DNA of 64,000 nucleotides from Telopea speciosissima (GCF_018873765.1 NC_057920.1:11669307-11733306), one strand, 5' to 3'; shown: positions 11,316-22,733, counted from the stretch's first letter. Notes: generated from the sequence alone by a model not told the origin. Program-made: numbers and translations.

Positions 11316-14021
11316 TGTTATACCCGCACCCGGTACCCTAATTTTTTTCTTTATTTTATCCTTGTGACGTGTAGAGGGTGCTGCCATGTATGCCGGTGAG
11401 TGTTCACAATGGTGGTCAAACCAAGCTACAAGATTGTTGACTTGACACGGGTTTGCCATCGAGGAAAGATTCCTCAATCGGGAGTGGGGAAAATTCATCG
11501 ACGGTGACTTCATCGACTACCCTCCAAGTACCGACCCCAAGAGTGAGGAGTATCGGGCAAGACACACCCCATATCGCCCTACTTAGACACTTCACTTGGT
11601 GACGAACTTAGCGTCGCGGTGGGAAAACTCTTCGGGATCACGGAGGTTGCACCTTGACGTGACAGGGTAAGTGGTTGACCAAATTTTTGTTGTGTGTTTA
11701 TGCCCCTCAAAGCCCTCGAAGTGTGGCCCAAAGGCCCCGACCCTTATGGTGGGAACCACCTTCCTACTCGCATCGGATGCAAGGTTACTCGGCTGCCTCC
11801 GACCTTGCATCCAATGCCGCTGACAAGGACCCTTGTGAGTGAGACCCCGTGGCTAAGGTGCTATTGGTGCCCTGCCATGTTTGACCCTACCCAAATAGAC
11901 CCTAGGGTGCACTTATGAGGCCTTATCCTTATAGGCCATTAATAGTGGTTTTCTATAAGAGAGAGGTGGGTAGGACTATTCATTAGTCTTGGCTCATTTC
12001 TACCTAACCTAACCTAACCGTGCTTGAGAAGGGAGTTATGAGGAGAGAGGGCTAGCAAGGAGAAGGAAGGGAAGAAGAAGAAGGAAACGGGCCGAGTTTG
12101 GAGCTTTAAAGAGGGCACCTCGAGTGTACCTCAAACCAGGTGAGCCAAGTGCCCTTTTCCCCCTTTTTCTCTCCTCCCCTTGCTCGCTTGAGCTTGGGTG
12201 GTTCGTTGGTTGCAGCCCCAAGTTGGGGTTTTTTCCTTTGAAACCCAAAGGGGTAGCTTGAACCATGTTTGGTTTCCCCTTGTAGGATGCTATCCTACTT
12301 TCCCTACATCCCTTGGGATCTCCAACGGGTCTCTCGACCTAAGGTTCCAACCACCTAGGAACCCCAAATCGGACTCGGAGTTGTTGGCTCCTTTAAACCC
12401 CCTTAGATCTTTAGGTGTTGGGTGTTTCTAAGACCCAAATAGACTCCAAGACACCCCCTCCCTAGTCCCTTGAGGCTTAGAGAACCAAATGGGACAACCC
12501 CGGGCTTTTAAGACCTTGAAATCGCACTTGGGTTGCATCGGAGGCAAGTCTCGTGTGCCTCCGATGTTGCCTCCGGTGTGGTCTCGAGCCTCGCGAAAAG
12601 GTCGGAGGCAAGGTCGGAGGCAAGCCTCTGAGTTCGACGTTGCCTCCGACATAGTTTTCAAGGCCTATGACTTATGCAAACTGCGGGGCTTTTCATTGAG
12701 GCCTCTCCTACACTCTCTCATACTCTTATTCACTTCCGTAGGCGCCAACACTTGTGCTAGGGGTGATCTCGTGGGGAATCGTTACACTTAATCAAATTCC
12801 TAATTCAAGTAAACGGTGAGTGGGTTTGGGTGACTGCTTGAGCTTGCTTACTATTGTTTATTCATGCATTTATGAATTATATTATGACATTATCATTCAA
12901 GCATGATTGCATACTTGCATTTATTCTTATTTGATGATGATAATTGATTAGGATGATATGGATCTGTGTTGGGTTACGGTGCCAGGAAATCGCACCGAAC
13001 CCCAATTACGTGGAATTGTATATTGCATCTCATTCTTGTCAGATGCTGCGGTGTTGTCTGGTACCGGTGTTAGATGGAATGGGACGTTGACACACCCGGA
13101 TGTACCTCTCAACACGATAGGATTCATGTAGTATATCGGTTGGCTAGGCCCCCCTATGCTACGACCCTTACCAACGGGGTTTAGGTGTTGGGTAGCGAGC
13201 ACCTGCTCGTGGAGAGTTAGAGAGGCCAGGCCGGGGTAGTAATGGTTATCGGGGTCCGCCTCCGGGTGGTGATGACTACGACCGGCGCGGGCTCCATGGT
13301 AATAATTGAGGTTGCATTGTGGTGAGAATGGAAGGATCCACAGTTGTCTTCCCGAATTATTGCGAGCATATACCCATTGACTTAGCATTGTGTGTTAGGT
13401 GGTAAATGAATTAATAATGGCATGCACCATGGACTATTTGTGATTGTGTGATTGTGCATCCCCTTTTCTCTCTCACGGCTCGGTGGAGCTAACCCCTCTT
13501 GTGCACACCTTTTTAGGTGAGGTCACAGGAGATGCTTATTTTGCGGGACTCGAGGTTCAGGCCTCGGAGTACGATGATATCGAGACAGAGGACCCCGAGG
13601 CCGTGACCGAGGAGCACGGTGATGGGTGTCCTTGTGACGATCGCCTACGGGCCGTATTGATACATGGGACGTGTTCCCTCTTTTGTCTTTTTGGGGCCGC
13701 GTGCCTTGTATAAACATTTATTGCTATACTTGTTTTGGGGTAGTTATGCTATGGTCATTCGGGATATCCATCCAAACTATTTATGTATCTTTTAACCGTA
13801 TGAACATGAGGTAATTACTACAAACGCTTCCGCTATTTTATGATCGTTGGAAATGGAATATTCCTTGCCTTTTGTACTCGAATCTTATGGTATGTTCTTT
13901 TAGACTAAGCTGCGTTGGGACACTGCAAATCGTGATTCTGGTAGTCTTATGGGACGACACGTATCGTCCTAGTCACCCCTTTATCATTAGTTTATTCCTC
14001 AAACGGGATGGGGGCGTGACA
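11316..14021 (+). mobile_element. Large solo LTR (2.7 kb), Gypsy Del/Tekay-like
   Basis: It begins TGTTATACCCG and ends GGGGGCGTGACA, with TG...CA termini and the perfect 5-bp duplication AAATG at 11311-11315 and 14022-14026. No internal domains or second LTR flank it, so it is a solo LTR left by LTR-LTR recombination. The element at 27437-30393 is a relative in the opposite orientation. Both have GGGAAA.TC.TCGA, CTACCCTCCAAG and the GGAGCTAACCCC segment near 13490. LTRs of 2-3 kb ending this way are typical of the Del/Tekay chromoviruses; that clade assignment is inference. A TATA-like TCTATAAGAG at about 11952 suggests plus-strand transcription. Confidence 0.82.
13470..13640 (+). other. Conserved open segment inside the large LTRs
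   Basis: This part of the LTR encodes, in one frame, GSVELTPLVHTFLG, then SEYDDIETEDPE and TEEHGDGCPCDD. The related LTR at 27437-30393 has the same frame open on its minus strand, with GSVELTPFVHTFL and TEEHGDGSPCDD. The segment also contains CTTTTTAGGTGA, a possible splice acceptor. Whether it is conserved as protein or as a leader-splicing signal cannot be told here. Confidence 0.4.
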
Positions 14022-14078
14022 AAATGAGACTTGGTATTTTTACCCAAGTCATGACAAACTCGACGAGTCCTTGTGGGT

Positions 14079-14711
14079 GTCATTATGCCTAGTGAAATAT
14101 AACACTTTACTATTTTTCATTTGGTAGTACATGTGTTAATCCATGTGATAGAGGACCCCACATACAATGACCAAATTTTAGTCCGAAGTAAGCAAAGGTT
14201 GCTTAAATTCTTATTCAAAATTTGGGCGGCTCCCAACAAGCACGAAAGACATCCATGAATTGTGGATGAGGAGATAGTCAAGTCGCTTCAAAGCGAAAGA
14301 AGCTGGAAAAAAAAAGTACAAAGGGAGGTTCTAGAATAGCGCTAAACTCCCCTTTACAGGTCAATATCATGGAAAAGGAGCTAAAGGAAATCCTACTGGT
14401 TGTTTTCGTTGTGGAAACCAAGGGCATCGAGCTTACGAATGTCCTAAACAATTACCAGAAGAAACTAGAGCTTGAAACTAAACCAGAAGCGGCAGCCTAA
14501 GCTCCCTTGATAAACAGGGATCCAGAAATATAATGAAAGTTGGAATTCCACGACTAGAAAATGGCCATGTCAGCGATGTTTGAAGTGGTAGCTATTATAC
14601 TCATTTTAAGCTGAAGTTGTACAGCTAGCCTAGTCCTCTATCACATGGATTAATCCATTTACTGCCATATGGCAAATAGTGAAGCATCATACTCCACTAA
14701 GCATAATGATA
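14079..14711. mobile_element. Inverted-repeat element carrying a gag zinc-knuckle relic
   Basis: Arms of about 80 bp (14079-14156 and 14633-14711) are inverted copies of each other, sharing TTAATCCATGTGATAGAGGA and CATTATGC(C/T)TAGTG. The interior at 14401-14442 encodes CFRCGNQGHRAYEC, a perfect CX2CX4HX4C retroviral-type zinc knuckle in a Gypsy-like context. It is either a MULE-like element that captured gag DNA or an old retroelement fragment between inverted repeats. The outer boundaries and TSD were not found. Confidence 0.5.
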
Positions 14712-14741
14712 GGGAAGAAAACCCAAATTTTTACATATAGG

Positions 14742-14899
14742 GTTTTTGAGGTGGAAAAATAAAAATATGCTCTTGTTTGTACCTATTACAGATTATACAA
14801 AATTCATTCTTTTCACATTCTAGTAAAAGTAGTACATTTTTGTCTTTTTTCAATTTTATATTTCTTTTATAACATATTATATATTTTTAGACCCAAATA
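14742..14899. repeat. Start of duplicated NRG1 3'-flank block (broken by Copia-1)
   Basis: This matches about 35800-35940 and about 56765-56880, sharing TTCTTTTCACATTCTAGTAAAA. It continues at 22088 after the Copia insertion, so these 158 bp plus 22088 onward were once contiguous. Confidence 0.65.
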
Positions 14900-15426
14900 T
14901 GTTAGAATAAATCGATCCGAATAGGGACAAAATCCCAAAAGCCAGGATCTTCATAGGGCGTTCAAGAACACAACCAAATAAATAATAGAAACAGGAATAG
15001 AACCACTAACCTTATTTCGCATCCATAGTGATGATGATCGCAGTGGAAAATAAAGAACAAGATCTAGGTGCTTCCCCTCTATTCCCAAAGTAACTGGCCC
15101 AATGAGAATGCCGAATGCGCAAGGACGATGTACACTGAATATCTCCCTTTCTGAATGCACTCCTCAAGAACAATTGAGAACTAATAATTGTGATGGGTAG
15201 AGGGGGGACCTAGCTCTCTTTATATAGTAATTCTTAAAGGGTTTCTCTCATCATAGTCCCAGTAGGAATCTATCTGGCCCACACTAAGCCAGTCTACATT
15301 AGACTTCTAATACAACTTAATGACCTCCTTAATTAGACCAAAACTCTAATTAGCCTGGTTTAAGATATTTAATATTAATCCATATAATACTAGAATATTA
15401 ATCCTAATGGAATTAAAATTCTAACA
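14900..15426 (-). repeat. Copia-1 3' LTR
   Basis: 527 bp, TGTTAG...CTAACA. It pairs with the LTR at 21559-22087. Because the element is on the minus strand, this left copy is the 3' LTR. Confidence 0.93.
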
Positions 15427-15437
15427 TTCTCCTACTT
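15427..15437 (-). other. Copia-1 polypurine tract
   Basis: On the minus strand AGTAGGAGAA lies directly against the 3' LTR. It is the expected plus-strand DNA primer site, interrupted by one pyrimidine. Confidence 0.6.
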
Positions 15438-16354
15438 GGATTTATATTAAACTTCTTATTTTTAAAGAGATTTAAAAACAGTTTTGACCAAAACAAATCA
15501 CAGGCTAACAACCTTTTAGGAAAACTTTATGTGCACTATTTAAAAACAAATTGGTCTAGAGGTCGTATTAGAAAATCAATCCTGTCCCATAAAGTTTTAG
15601 ACACCGAATCATGGCGGTAACTGCATCTATCTTCAAGCGACACAGAGCCTTCCATGGTCACGAGAGCCCTCAACTCTACTAACATGGATGCAATGTGGTA
15701 GTGTGACAACGAGATAATACTCACGTAGTGATTCCTTATGTATTATCCATTTATCAGTTCAAAATTTCTCTTCTTTAAGTGGCACAGGCTCACTAGAGAA
15801 ATAAACTTTGTGATTCTAACGAATCTGTATGTCTCATCAGAAATAACTCGAGTTATACTTTATGTGTTACAAGACATACCTTTAGGCTAACAACTTAATG
15901 CCCCAACCTTGCTTAAGGTTAACACATTCCTTAAGACTTTAAAATCAGAAATATATTCATCATGTCAATAAATAAAACACTCATGTGTTTAAAAGAAACT
16001 GCATGCAATGACACCTGATATATATATAAATCAAAGTTTATCATAAGGTAAAAATACAGATGAAAAGAAACTTTAAATTACAATGAAGCAAAATAAAACA
16101 AACTCCCACTAACTAACCACATCCCATGATGCAACTAAGCCCATGCTTATGACATGTCTCTAAAAAACACAAGGGCGAAGACCTTTGGTTAGGGGATCTG
16201 CAACCATATCATCTGTACCAATATGCTCCACTATAATGTCACCTTCCTTTACTCTCTCCTTTATGGTCAAATACTTGACCTCCATGTGTTTAGACCCTCT
16301 AAGTCATTTATTGTTATTTATAACCAGCACAGCAGAGCTGTTATCATAGTATAT
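15438..16354 (-). other. Copia-1 3' untranslated region
   Basis: Between the end of RNase H and the polypurine tract there are about 0.9 kb of AT-rich, stop-filled sequence on the coding strand. No domain is recognised. Confidence 0.5.
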
Positions 16355-18216
16355 CTAGATGGATCTATCCACAAAATCTATAATATTCAACTCCTTTATG
16401 AGATTTCTGAGCCAAATAGCCTGAGTAGCAGCCCCATAGCATGCTACAAACTTTGCGTGCATAGGCGAAGTGTTCACCAATGTCTGTTTTTTACTCTTCC
16501 ATGATACTGCCCCTCCTGTCATCAAGAAAACATAACTTGATGTGGATTTCCTGTCATCCTCACAGCCAGCAAAGTCAGAGTCTGTATACCCCACTAGCTT
16601 GAGTTCAGGAACGTGTCTGTAAGTCAGCATATAATCTCTTGTCCCCTTCAAGTACCTCAATACTTTCTTGGCAGCAACCCAGTGGCTAAGACCAGGATCT
16701 GACTGATACATGCCAAGAAATCCCATCACAAAAGCAATATCCGGGCTGATACAGACCTGAGCATACATGATACTACCAAGTACGCTAGCATAAGGCACCT
16801 TCTTCATTTCATCCCTCTCAGCTTCATTTTTCGGGCACTGTGTCGAACTCAGTTTGTCACCCTTGAGAACAGGAACATTCCCAAGTTTGCAATCCAATAT
16901 ACTGAACCTCTCCAGAACACAATCAACATAAGTCCTCTGAGAAAGACTTAATAAACGGCGAGAACGATCCCTGTGGATCTCAATCCCAAGAACAAAAGAG
17001 GCCTCACCAAGGTCCTTCATGTTAAATTCCCTAGATAAAAGTTGCTTTGTATTACACAACATCCCTAGGTCACTGCTTGCTAGTAGGATGTCATCCACAT
17101 ACAAAATGAGAAAACAGAATTTACTCCCACTGATCTTGTAATATATACACTGATCCACTTTGTTTTCATAAAACCAAATGAAGTCATAACACTGTCAAAC
17201 TTCAGATACCACTGCCTAGAAGCTTGTTTGAGACCGTAGATAGACTTCTTGAGTCTACACACAAGATGATCTGAACCATCCACTACAAAACCTTCAGGCT
17301 GAACCATATAGACTTCCTCATCAAGATTGCCATTGAGAAAGGCGGTTTTAACATCCATCTGATGCAGCTCCATATCAAAATGAGCTACCAATGCCATGAT
17401 CACCCTGAAAGAATCCTTCGAAGAGACTGGAGAAAAAGTCCCATTATAGTCTACTCCCTCTCTTTGAGTGAATCCCTTGGCTACCAGTCTGACTTTAAAC
17501 CTTTCAACTTTTCCCTTGGAATCCCTTTTAGTTTTATACACCCATTTGCAACCAATGGACTTACAACCTTTACATAAATTAACAAGCTCCCAAACATCAT
17601 TATGTTTCATTGATTGTATTTCATCTCTCATTGCATCTAACCACAAATCTGACTGAGAACTAGAAACAGCGTCTGAATAAGTAACCAGATCAACCACACA
17701 ACCAATGTCATAGTCATGTTCTCCCAAATAGACCTCATAGATAGGTCATATAGCTGACTTTCTCTCCCTGGTGGATCTCCGTAATGGTGTCACTACTGCC
17801 TCAACCTGAATCTGAGGAATCTCAGTTGGAGCTGTATCAATGATAGGATCCTCAACCGCACCCTGAATAAGAGGAATCTCATCAGGTGCTATATGAATGT
17901 CGGGGATGGTATCAATATCAAGCTGCTGCACTCCAGCAGGTGTAACCAATGGCACAGTATGCCCCACATCCGTCTGAATAGGTAGAAGAATAGGTACCGA
18001 TGTACCAACTATGTAACTATCTTGAATAGTTTGAGAACGGTCATTCTTTTCGACCACATCAAATTCCAAAAACTTCGTTATCTGTGACTCCACAATCCTA
18101 GTGTCTCCGCAAGGATTATAAAATTTATATCCCTTCGAATGATCTGGGTAGCTGATAAAGTAGCAACGAGTAGTCTTAGGATCCAACTTGTTTAAAGTCG
18201 GATTATACAACTTCAC
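16355..18216 (-). pseudogene. Copia-1 reverse transcriptase and RNase H, frameshifted
   Basis: Three open pieces. 18216-17746 is the linker after integrase, ending RRSTRERKSAI. 17727-17080 has the RT start: GCKWVYKTKRDSKG, VERFKVRLVAKGFTQ, QMDVKTAFLNG and KSIYGLKQASRQWY. 17158-16355, in another frame, has the catalytic LILYVDDIL, then RNase H with TDSDFAGCEDDRKSTS and KSKKQTLV. The usual catalytic STAEAEY-like motif is altered (NTSPMHAKFVA), which should harm RNase H. The first two pieces are split by stops and the last two by a frameshift near 17080-17158. Confidence 0.9.
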
Positions 18217-18231
18217 TTCTGCAGGGCACCC

Positions 18232-19353
18232 CTAAACTCTAAGATGGTTTAAACTGGGTTTACGGCCGATCCACAACTCAAAAGGTGTAAGAGGAGCGGC
18301 TTTAGTAGGTACACGGTTAAGGATATAAAGAATAGTTTTCAAGGCTTCACCCCATAAGAACTTAGGTAAATTTGTCCTACTAACCATACTCCTCACCATG
18401 TCCATAAGGGTACGGTTACGCCTTTCGACGATCCCATTTTGTTCAGGACTTCCTGGCATAGTAAACTGACTAACTATTCCAGAGTCCTCAAGGTATTTGG
18501 CAAACGAGCCTTTAAGCTGTCTAGCATCGCCATGTCTGTCATAATACTCACCCCCACGATCAGATCTAACAATTTTAATAACTTTCCCTAACTGTTTCTC
18601 AACTTCAGTCCTAAAAATCTTGAACTTGTCAAGAGATTCAGACTTTTCTTTAATTAAGTACATGTATCCATATCGGGAATAGTCATCTGTAAAAGTGATG
18701 AAATAAAAATTTTTACACAATGTGGTTGAATAGGGACCACTGATGTCAGTGTGAATGACCTCTAACAGGTCAGAACTACGGACTACAGTTTTCTTCTTTA
18801 TTTTGGTCATCTTTCCCTTACAATAGTCTACACAAGTTTTTAGATCACTTTCAAGAGTAGGCAGGATGTCAGACTTTATTAGTCTTTCCACTCTTGCCTT
18901 AGAAATATGGCCTAACCTCTTATGCCACAATGTGAAAGACCGTTCTTTAGGTAAGAGTCTTTTAGAAACAACGCTTTCAACATTACAGGAGACGTAGATA
19001 TCAGTGGGAGACAAACACAATCTGTACAATCCATTGGACATAAAGCAGGAACCAACTTTAGTTGAATTAAAAAATAAATTAATCATAGTATTCTTTATTT
19101 CAAAATAAAAACCACTAATGTCCAAAACTGAAATCGAAATTAAATTTTGCCTAAAGGACGGTACATAAAAAGTATTCTTTAAAGTCAATTTAAAACCAGA
19201 ATCTAATAATAAAATGACATCTCCCACGAACTCTACGTCAGAATGTCCATCATTTCCTACGATCAGCCTTGATTCATCCTTGTTTGGCCTCCTCCGATTT
19301 ATGAACCCTTGTATGGTAAAAGCAACATGGTTAGTTGTACTGCTATCTAGCCA
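18232..19353 (-). pseudogene. Copia-1 protease and integrase
   Basis: Protease active-site wording WLDSSTTNH comes just after a stop at about 19354. The gag-pre-integrase motif [12 protein letters not shown] and the zinc-binding CVDYCKGK follow. The integrase core has [44 protein letters not shown] and GEALKT, so the D, D and E residues are visible. The frame ends at a stop at 18232-18234, where a polyprotein should continue. Confidence 0.88.
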
Positions 19354-19542
19354 CTAAGAACTGGATGGGGCTTCTGATAGATTGGATTCACAAACAAAAG
19401 CCAAAGAATCATTTCCTGATGGCTGCTTGGGCTTGAGTAACCAAGCCTTGTATTTGTCGCAGTCCTTCTTCATGTGACCCTTCTTCTTGCTAAAGAAGCA
19501 GTGATCACTCTCTTTCTTCAAAGAGTCTTTCTTAGGTCCCAA
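19354..19542 (-). pseudogene. Copia-1 gag CCHC zinc-knuckle fragment
   Basis: HCFFSKKKGHMKKDC retains the spacing of a gag knuckle (CX2CX4HX4C), but the second Cys is replaced by Lys in this copy. Downstream text is Lys/Pro/Ser rich and ends at a stop just before the protease. Confidence 0.75.
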
Positions 19543-19713
19543 ATTGTTAGTCTGATCGGACTATTTATTGGCAGACTTATGAGTATAGTTTTTAGACTTT
19601 TTACTCTTATGGGCTTTGGAAGTAAACAGGGTAGCAGGCTTTTTCTCTTTCTTCAGTTTCTCTTCCTCAGACACAACCCTAGAAATTAGGTCATTAATAC
19701 TCCAGACTCCATC

Positions 19714-20220
19714 TTAGAAAATGTAGTTGGTTTTTATTATGCCAAATTCAGAAGGTAGGGTATTTAAGGATTGATGGACAATTAGGGTATCTGGAAGAGG
19801 AATGTCTAAGGCCTTGAGTTTAGTTTGGTAATCAACCATCCTAATAATGTAATCCCTAACACTCCCAGAACCATCATATTCCATATTAAATAACCCTTGC
19901 AAAAGTGTCCCAATCTCAGCATTCGATGAAACTTTGTATCTCTTGGAGATTGCATCTAGCAATTCCCTGACAGTATATTTCTCAGGCAGACCACTTTTTA
20001 GGTGTTCTGGTATCGACCTCTTTATGGACAGTATACTGAGTCGATTACTCTTTTTCCATGCAGCATGCACAGACTTTTCATCCTCAATACTATCAGCAGT
20101 TAGATCCATTGGTGTATCCATAACAAGGGACGTGTGCACATCTGCCATTTTCATAGCAAACATAATGTCCTCTTTTCACTTCTTAAAGTTTGACCCAGTG
20201 AGGAGCTCAATAGTAACCAT
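19714..20220 (-). pseudogene. Copia-1 gag, internal stop
   Basis: Translation from the ATG at 20218-20220 reads MVTIELLTGSNFKK, then TGA, then KEDIMFAMKMADV. The stop sits where related gag proteins have Trp (NFKxW). The rest (HAAWKKSNRLS, HLKSGLPEKYT, LLQGLFNMEYDG) is typical Copia gag, up to a stop at 19714. Confidence 0.85.
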
Positions 20221-20229
20221 GTTATTATT

Positions 20230-21544
20230 GACAGAGAAGATAACTGAAAATTTAAATAATGAACAGTACAATAATTAAAATGATGCAAGTACAACTTGAA
20301 AACTTTATAAGTTAATGAGAATTTTACACACATCATTATGAAAACACCTTTGGGCTGAATTCTCAATATTCCATTGTAAAAATCCCTACATACTAGTGGC
20401 CATGGCAATACAGCTCAACTTTCAAAATCCACCACCTTTGGGTGTGCTGAATTTTAGGGTCAGCCTATTCACATGCATATTATATATGTACCCCTTCAAG
20501 TACCAATACATGGTTACCACCTTTGGGTGTATAACCACACATCAGAGTTGAAGGACATCCCATAACTGTATAAGACTGGTGTTTTACAAATCCAACAAGG
20601 AAGGTCGCTTTGATAGCTGCATCCTGTCGAAACCATGAAACCCTCTTTCAGGATTTTCCAAAATTACTTACATCCTTAAACAATGTGTTATTTTATAATT
20701 TATGACAATGGGCTTTAAATGTCTTAAAATTAACACAAAAATAATAATAATTCTATTCATCAAGGTAGGTATTCTAGCAAGTCAGAAATTGGTTCGGATC
20801 CCAATAGAATGAACTGATAAATTATATAAAAGAGTATGCATCAAAAGAATACCAAAAATATTGAAAATATACATATCTGATCAAAACAGAGGGCACCACT
20901 ATATAGAGAACAAAAAAACAGAGCCAACGCAAAAAATGGGACCCCAAACAGAGTCTCGTAGCCCCCAGAAAGCTCGGTCAAAGTTCAAGTCCAAATCCAG
21001 TTGACTGTACTGGTCAAACCAGTCCAAAAAGTCAAACCAAATCAATTTGGTTCAACCCCGGTTAGAGTAAATCGGTTCAGGCCCGGTCCAATCGGGTTCG
21101 GGTCAAGTTTGCCCAGGCTATAATTCGGGTCAACGGGTCGAAAATGGGTCACCCCTACCCGACGGCGCACGTTAGCAGTTCTATGTATCTGGCAGGGGCG
21201 CACGATAGAAAAACTCCAGATTCCCTTTCTTTTCTTTTCTTTTTTTAATAAACCTGATGGCGAGTGAGATCACCCGCCACTGTCGACGGCGCGTGAGGGC
21301 ACGTCCGGCGGCGGCCGGCGGTGATCCACCTGCCAAAATTCCTAAAATTTTGTGCTCTACGCACCCATGTGGTCAGATTCTGTTTTCGTCGGCTAAAAAA
21401 ATTGACAGTGTGCCATGTTCGTACGGGTTTTTTGAAAAATTTAAAAAACCCTAAAAACCTTGATTCAAATCGAAATTTTTTTTGATTCCCTTATTATGTT
21501 CTATTATTTTGAATCCATATAGGTTCAAGAACGGATCTATGGAA
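20230..21544 (-). other. Copia-1 5' leader
   Basis: About 1.3 kb between primer site and gag with no domain. It includes CGGTTC/GGGTC-rich stretches at 20990-21140. Confidence 0.5.
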
Positions 21545-21556
21545 GCTCTAATACCA
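21545..21556 (-). other. Copia-1 primer binding site
   Basis: The minus strand reads TGGTATTAGAGC, one change from TGGTATCAGAGC, the site complementary to the 3' end of initiator tRNA-Met. It lies two bases from the 5' LTR. Confidence 0.85.
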
Positions 21557-21558
21557 CA

Positions 21559-22087
21559 TGTTAGAATAAATCGATCCGAATAAGGACAAAATCCCTAAAG
21601 CTAGGATCTCCATAAGGCGTTCAAGAACACAACCAAATAAATAATAGAAACAAGGATAGAACCACTAACCTTGTTTCACATCCATAGTGATGATAATCGT
21701 AGCGAAAAATAAAGAACAAGATCTAGGTGCTTCCCCTGTATTCCCAAAGTAACTGGCCCGATAAGAATGCCGAATGCGCAAGGACGATGAACACTGAATA
21801 TCTCCCTTTCTGAATGCACTCCTCAAGAACAATTGAGAACTAATAATTGTGATGGGTAGAGGGGGGGGATCTAGCTCTCTTTATATAGTAATTCCTAAAG
21901 GGTCTCTCTCATCATAGTCCCAGTAGGAATCTATCTGGCCCACACTAAGCCAGTCCACATTAGACTTCTAATACAACTTAATGACCTCCCTAATTAGACC
22001 AAAACTCTAATTAGCCTGGTTTAAGATATTTAATATTAATCCATATAATATTAGAATATTAATCCTAATGGAATTAAAATTCTAACA
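21559..22087 (-). repeat. Copia-1 5' LTR
   Basis: 529 bp, TGTTAG...CTAACA. The minus strand has TATATAAAG at about 21880-21887, the likely promoter TATA box. A G-run length difference of two separates it from the other LTR. Confidence 0.93.
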
Positions 22088-22105
22088 AAATACATATTAT
22101 AATAT

Positions 22106-22282
22106 GGGCAAGAGATCGTTGTTTAGTTGTGTAGACCCTACACCAACACGAGGGCCAATGAGAGTACATGCAGGGGCATCAACACATATGCATTTTTTTA
22201 TTCCATGGGGGCAAGGTGGCACTTTTGCGCACTCCTGTGTCTGCACGCAGGAGCCACACAATCAGGTAGCATTCTTTTTCCC
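22106..22282. mobile_element. MULE-type MITE, 9-bp TSD
   Basis: A 177-bp insertion between perfect direct repeats TTATAATAT (22097-22105 and 22283-22291). The ends are GGGCAAGAGATCG and, inverted, GGGAAAAAGAATG. The paralogous block near 35935-35955 has the uninterrupted site. A 9-bp TSD and GGG ends fit Mutator-derived MITEs. Confidence 0.75.
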
Positions 22283-22542
22283 TTATAATATTTAATGTCT
22301 CGAGTATTACATTTGAATGGTTTTAACATACAAAAGAGCAATTATAATCTCAAAATGAGAGAAACAAAAAATGGTAGTTTAGGAATTTTATATAATTATG
22401 TTCTTGAATATACTATTAAAATTTTAAGAAATTAATGATGAAGGGGTACAGTTGTAGGTTAGCTGGTAAAAAAAAGGGGGGGGGGGATTTGTTAGATCAA
22501 AGTGTATTGAACTGTCTCATAGTTAACTACCCCTTGGACTAG

Positions 22543-22733
22543 AAAATTATCCTCTCCAATTCCTTAAAGTGTGGCAGTACGGTAGTGCTAGGTGGAGATG
22601 TCAACACTTGGCAGCTGCTGCATCCAACCATCCATATCAATGAGCTCGGACCGTTGGATGCGACAACTATCAAGTGTCAACATCTTCACCTAGCACTGCC
22701 GCATTGCCACACTTTAGGAATTGGAGAGGATAA
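22543..22733. mobile_element. Foldback MITE
   Basis: Two arms of about 80 bp are inverted copies (ATTATCCTCTCCAATTCC and its complement at the far end), with GCATCCAAC near the centre. CCTTGGACTAG flanks it on both sides (from about 22532 and 22741). Paralogs near 36316 and 57115 have one copy and no insert, so the insertion is directly supported. Exact ends are uncertain by a few bases. Confidence 0.72.

Larger units (their letters stand above)
14900..22087 (-). mobile_element. Copia-1: full-length, non-functional Ty1/Copia element
   Basis: A 7.19 kb element with two LTRs (TGTTAG...CTAACA), the perfect 5-bp duplication AAATA (14895-14899 and 22088-22092), a primer site and a polypurine tract. 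Domains run in Copia order on the minus strand: gag, CCHC knuckle, protease, integrase, RT, RNase H. Stops and frame breaks separate them, so it cannot move alone. It is inserted in the duplicated NRG1 flank; the empty site CTAAATACATATTA is visible near 35925. The two LTRs differ by roughly two dozen substitutions by eye (about 4-5%), mostly transitions. Confidence 0.93.

Noticed and set aside
12001-12019. Telomere-like CCTAA repeats
   Set aside because: CCTAACCTAACCTAACC is only about three 5-6 bp units inside an LTR leader; the spacing is not the plant telomere repeat (CCCTAAA).
13444-13713. Host gene with acidic domain
   Set aside because: Inside the solo LTR bounded by the AAATG duplication; conserved only with the related LTR.
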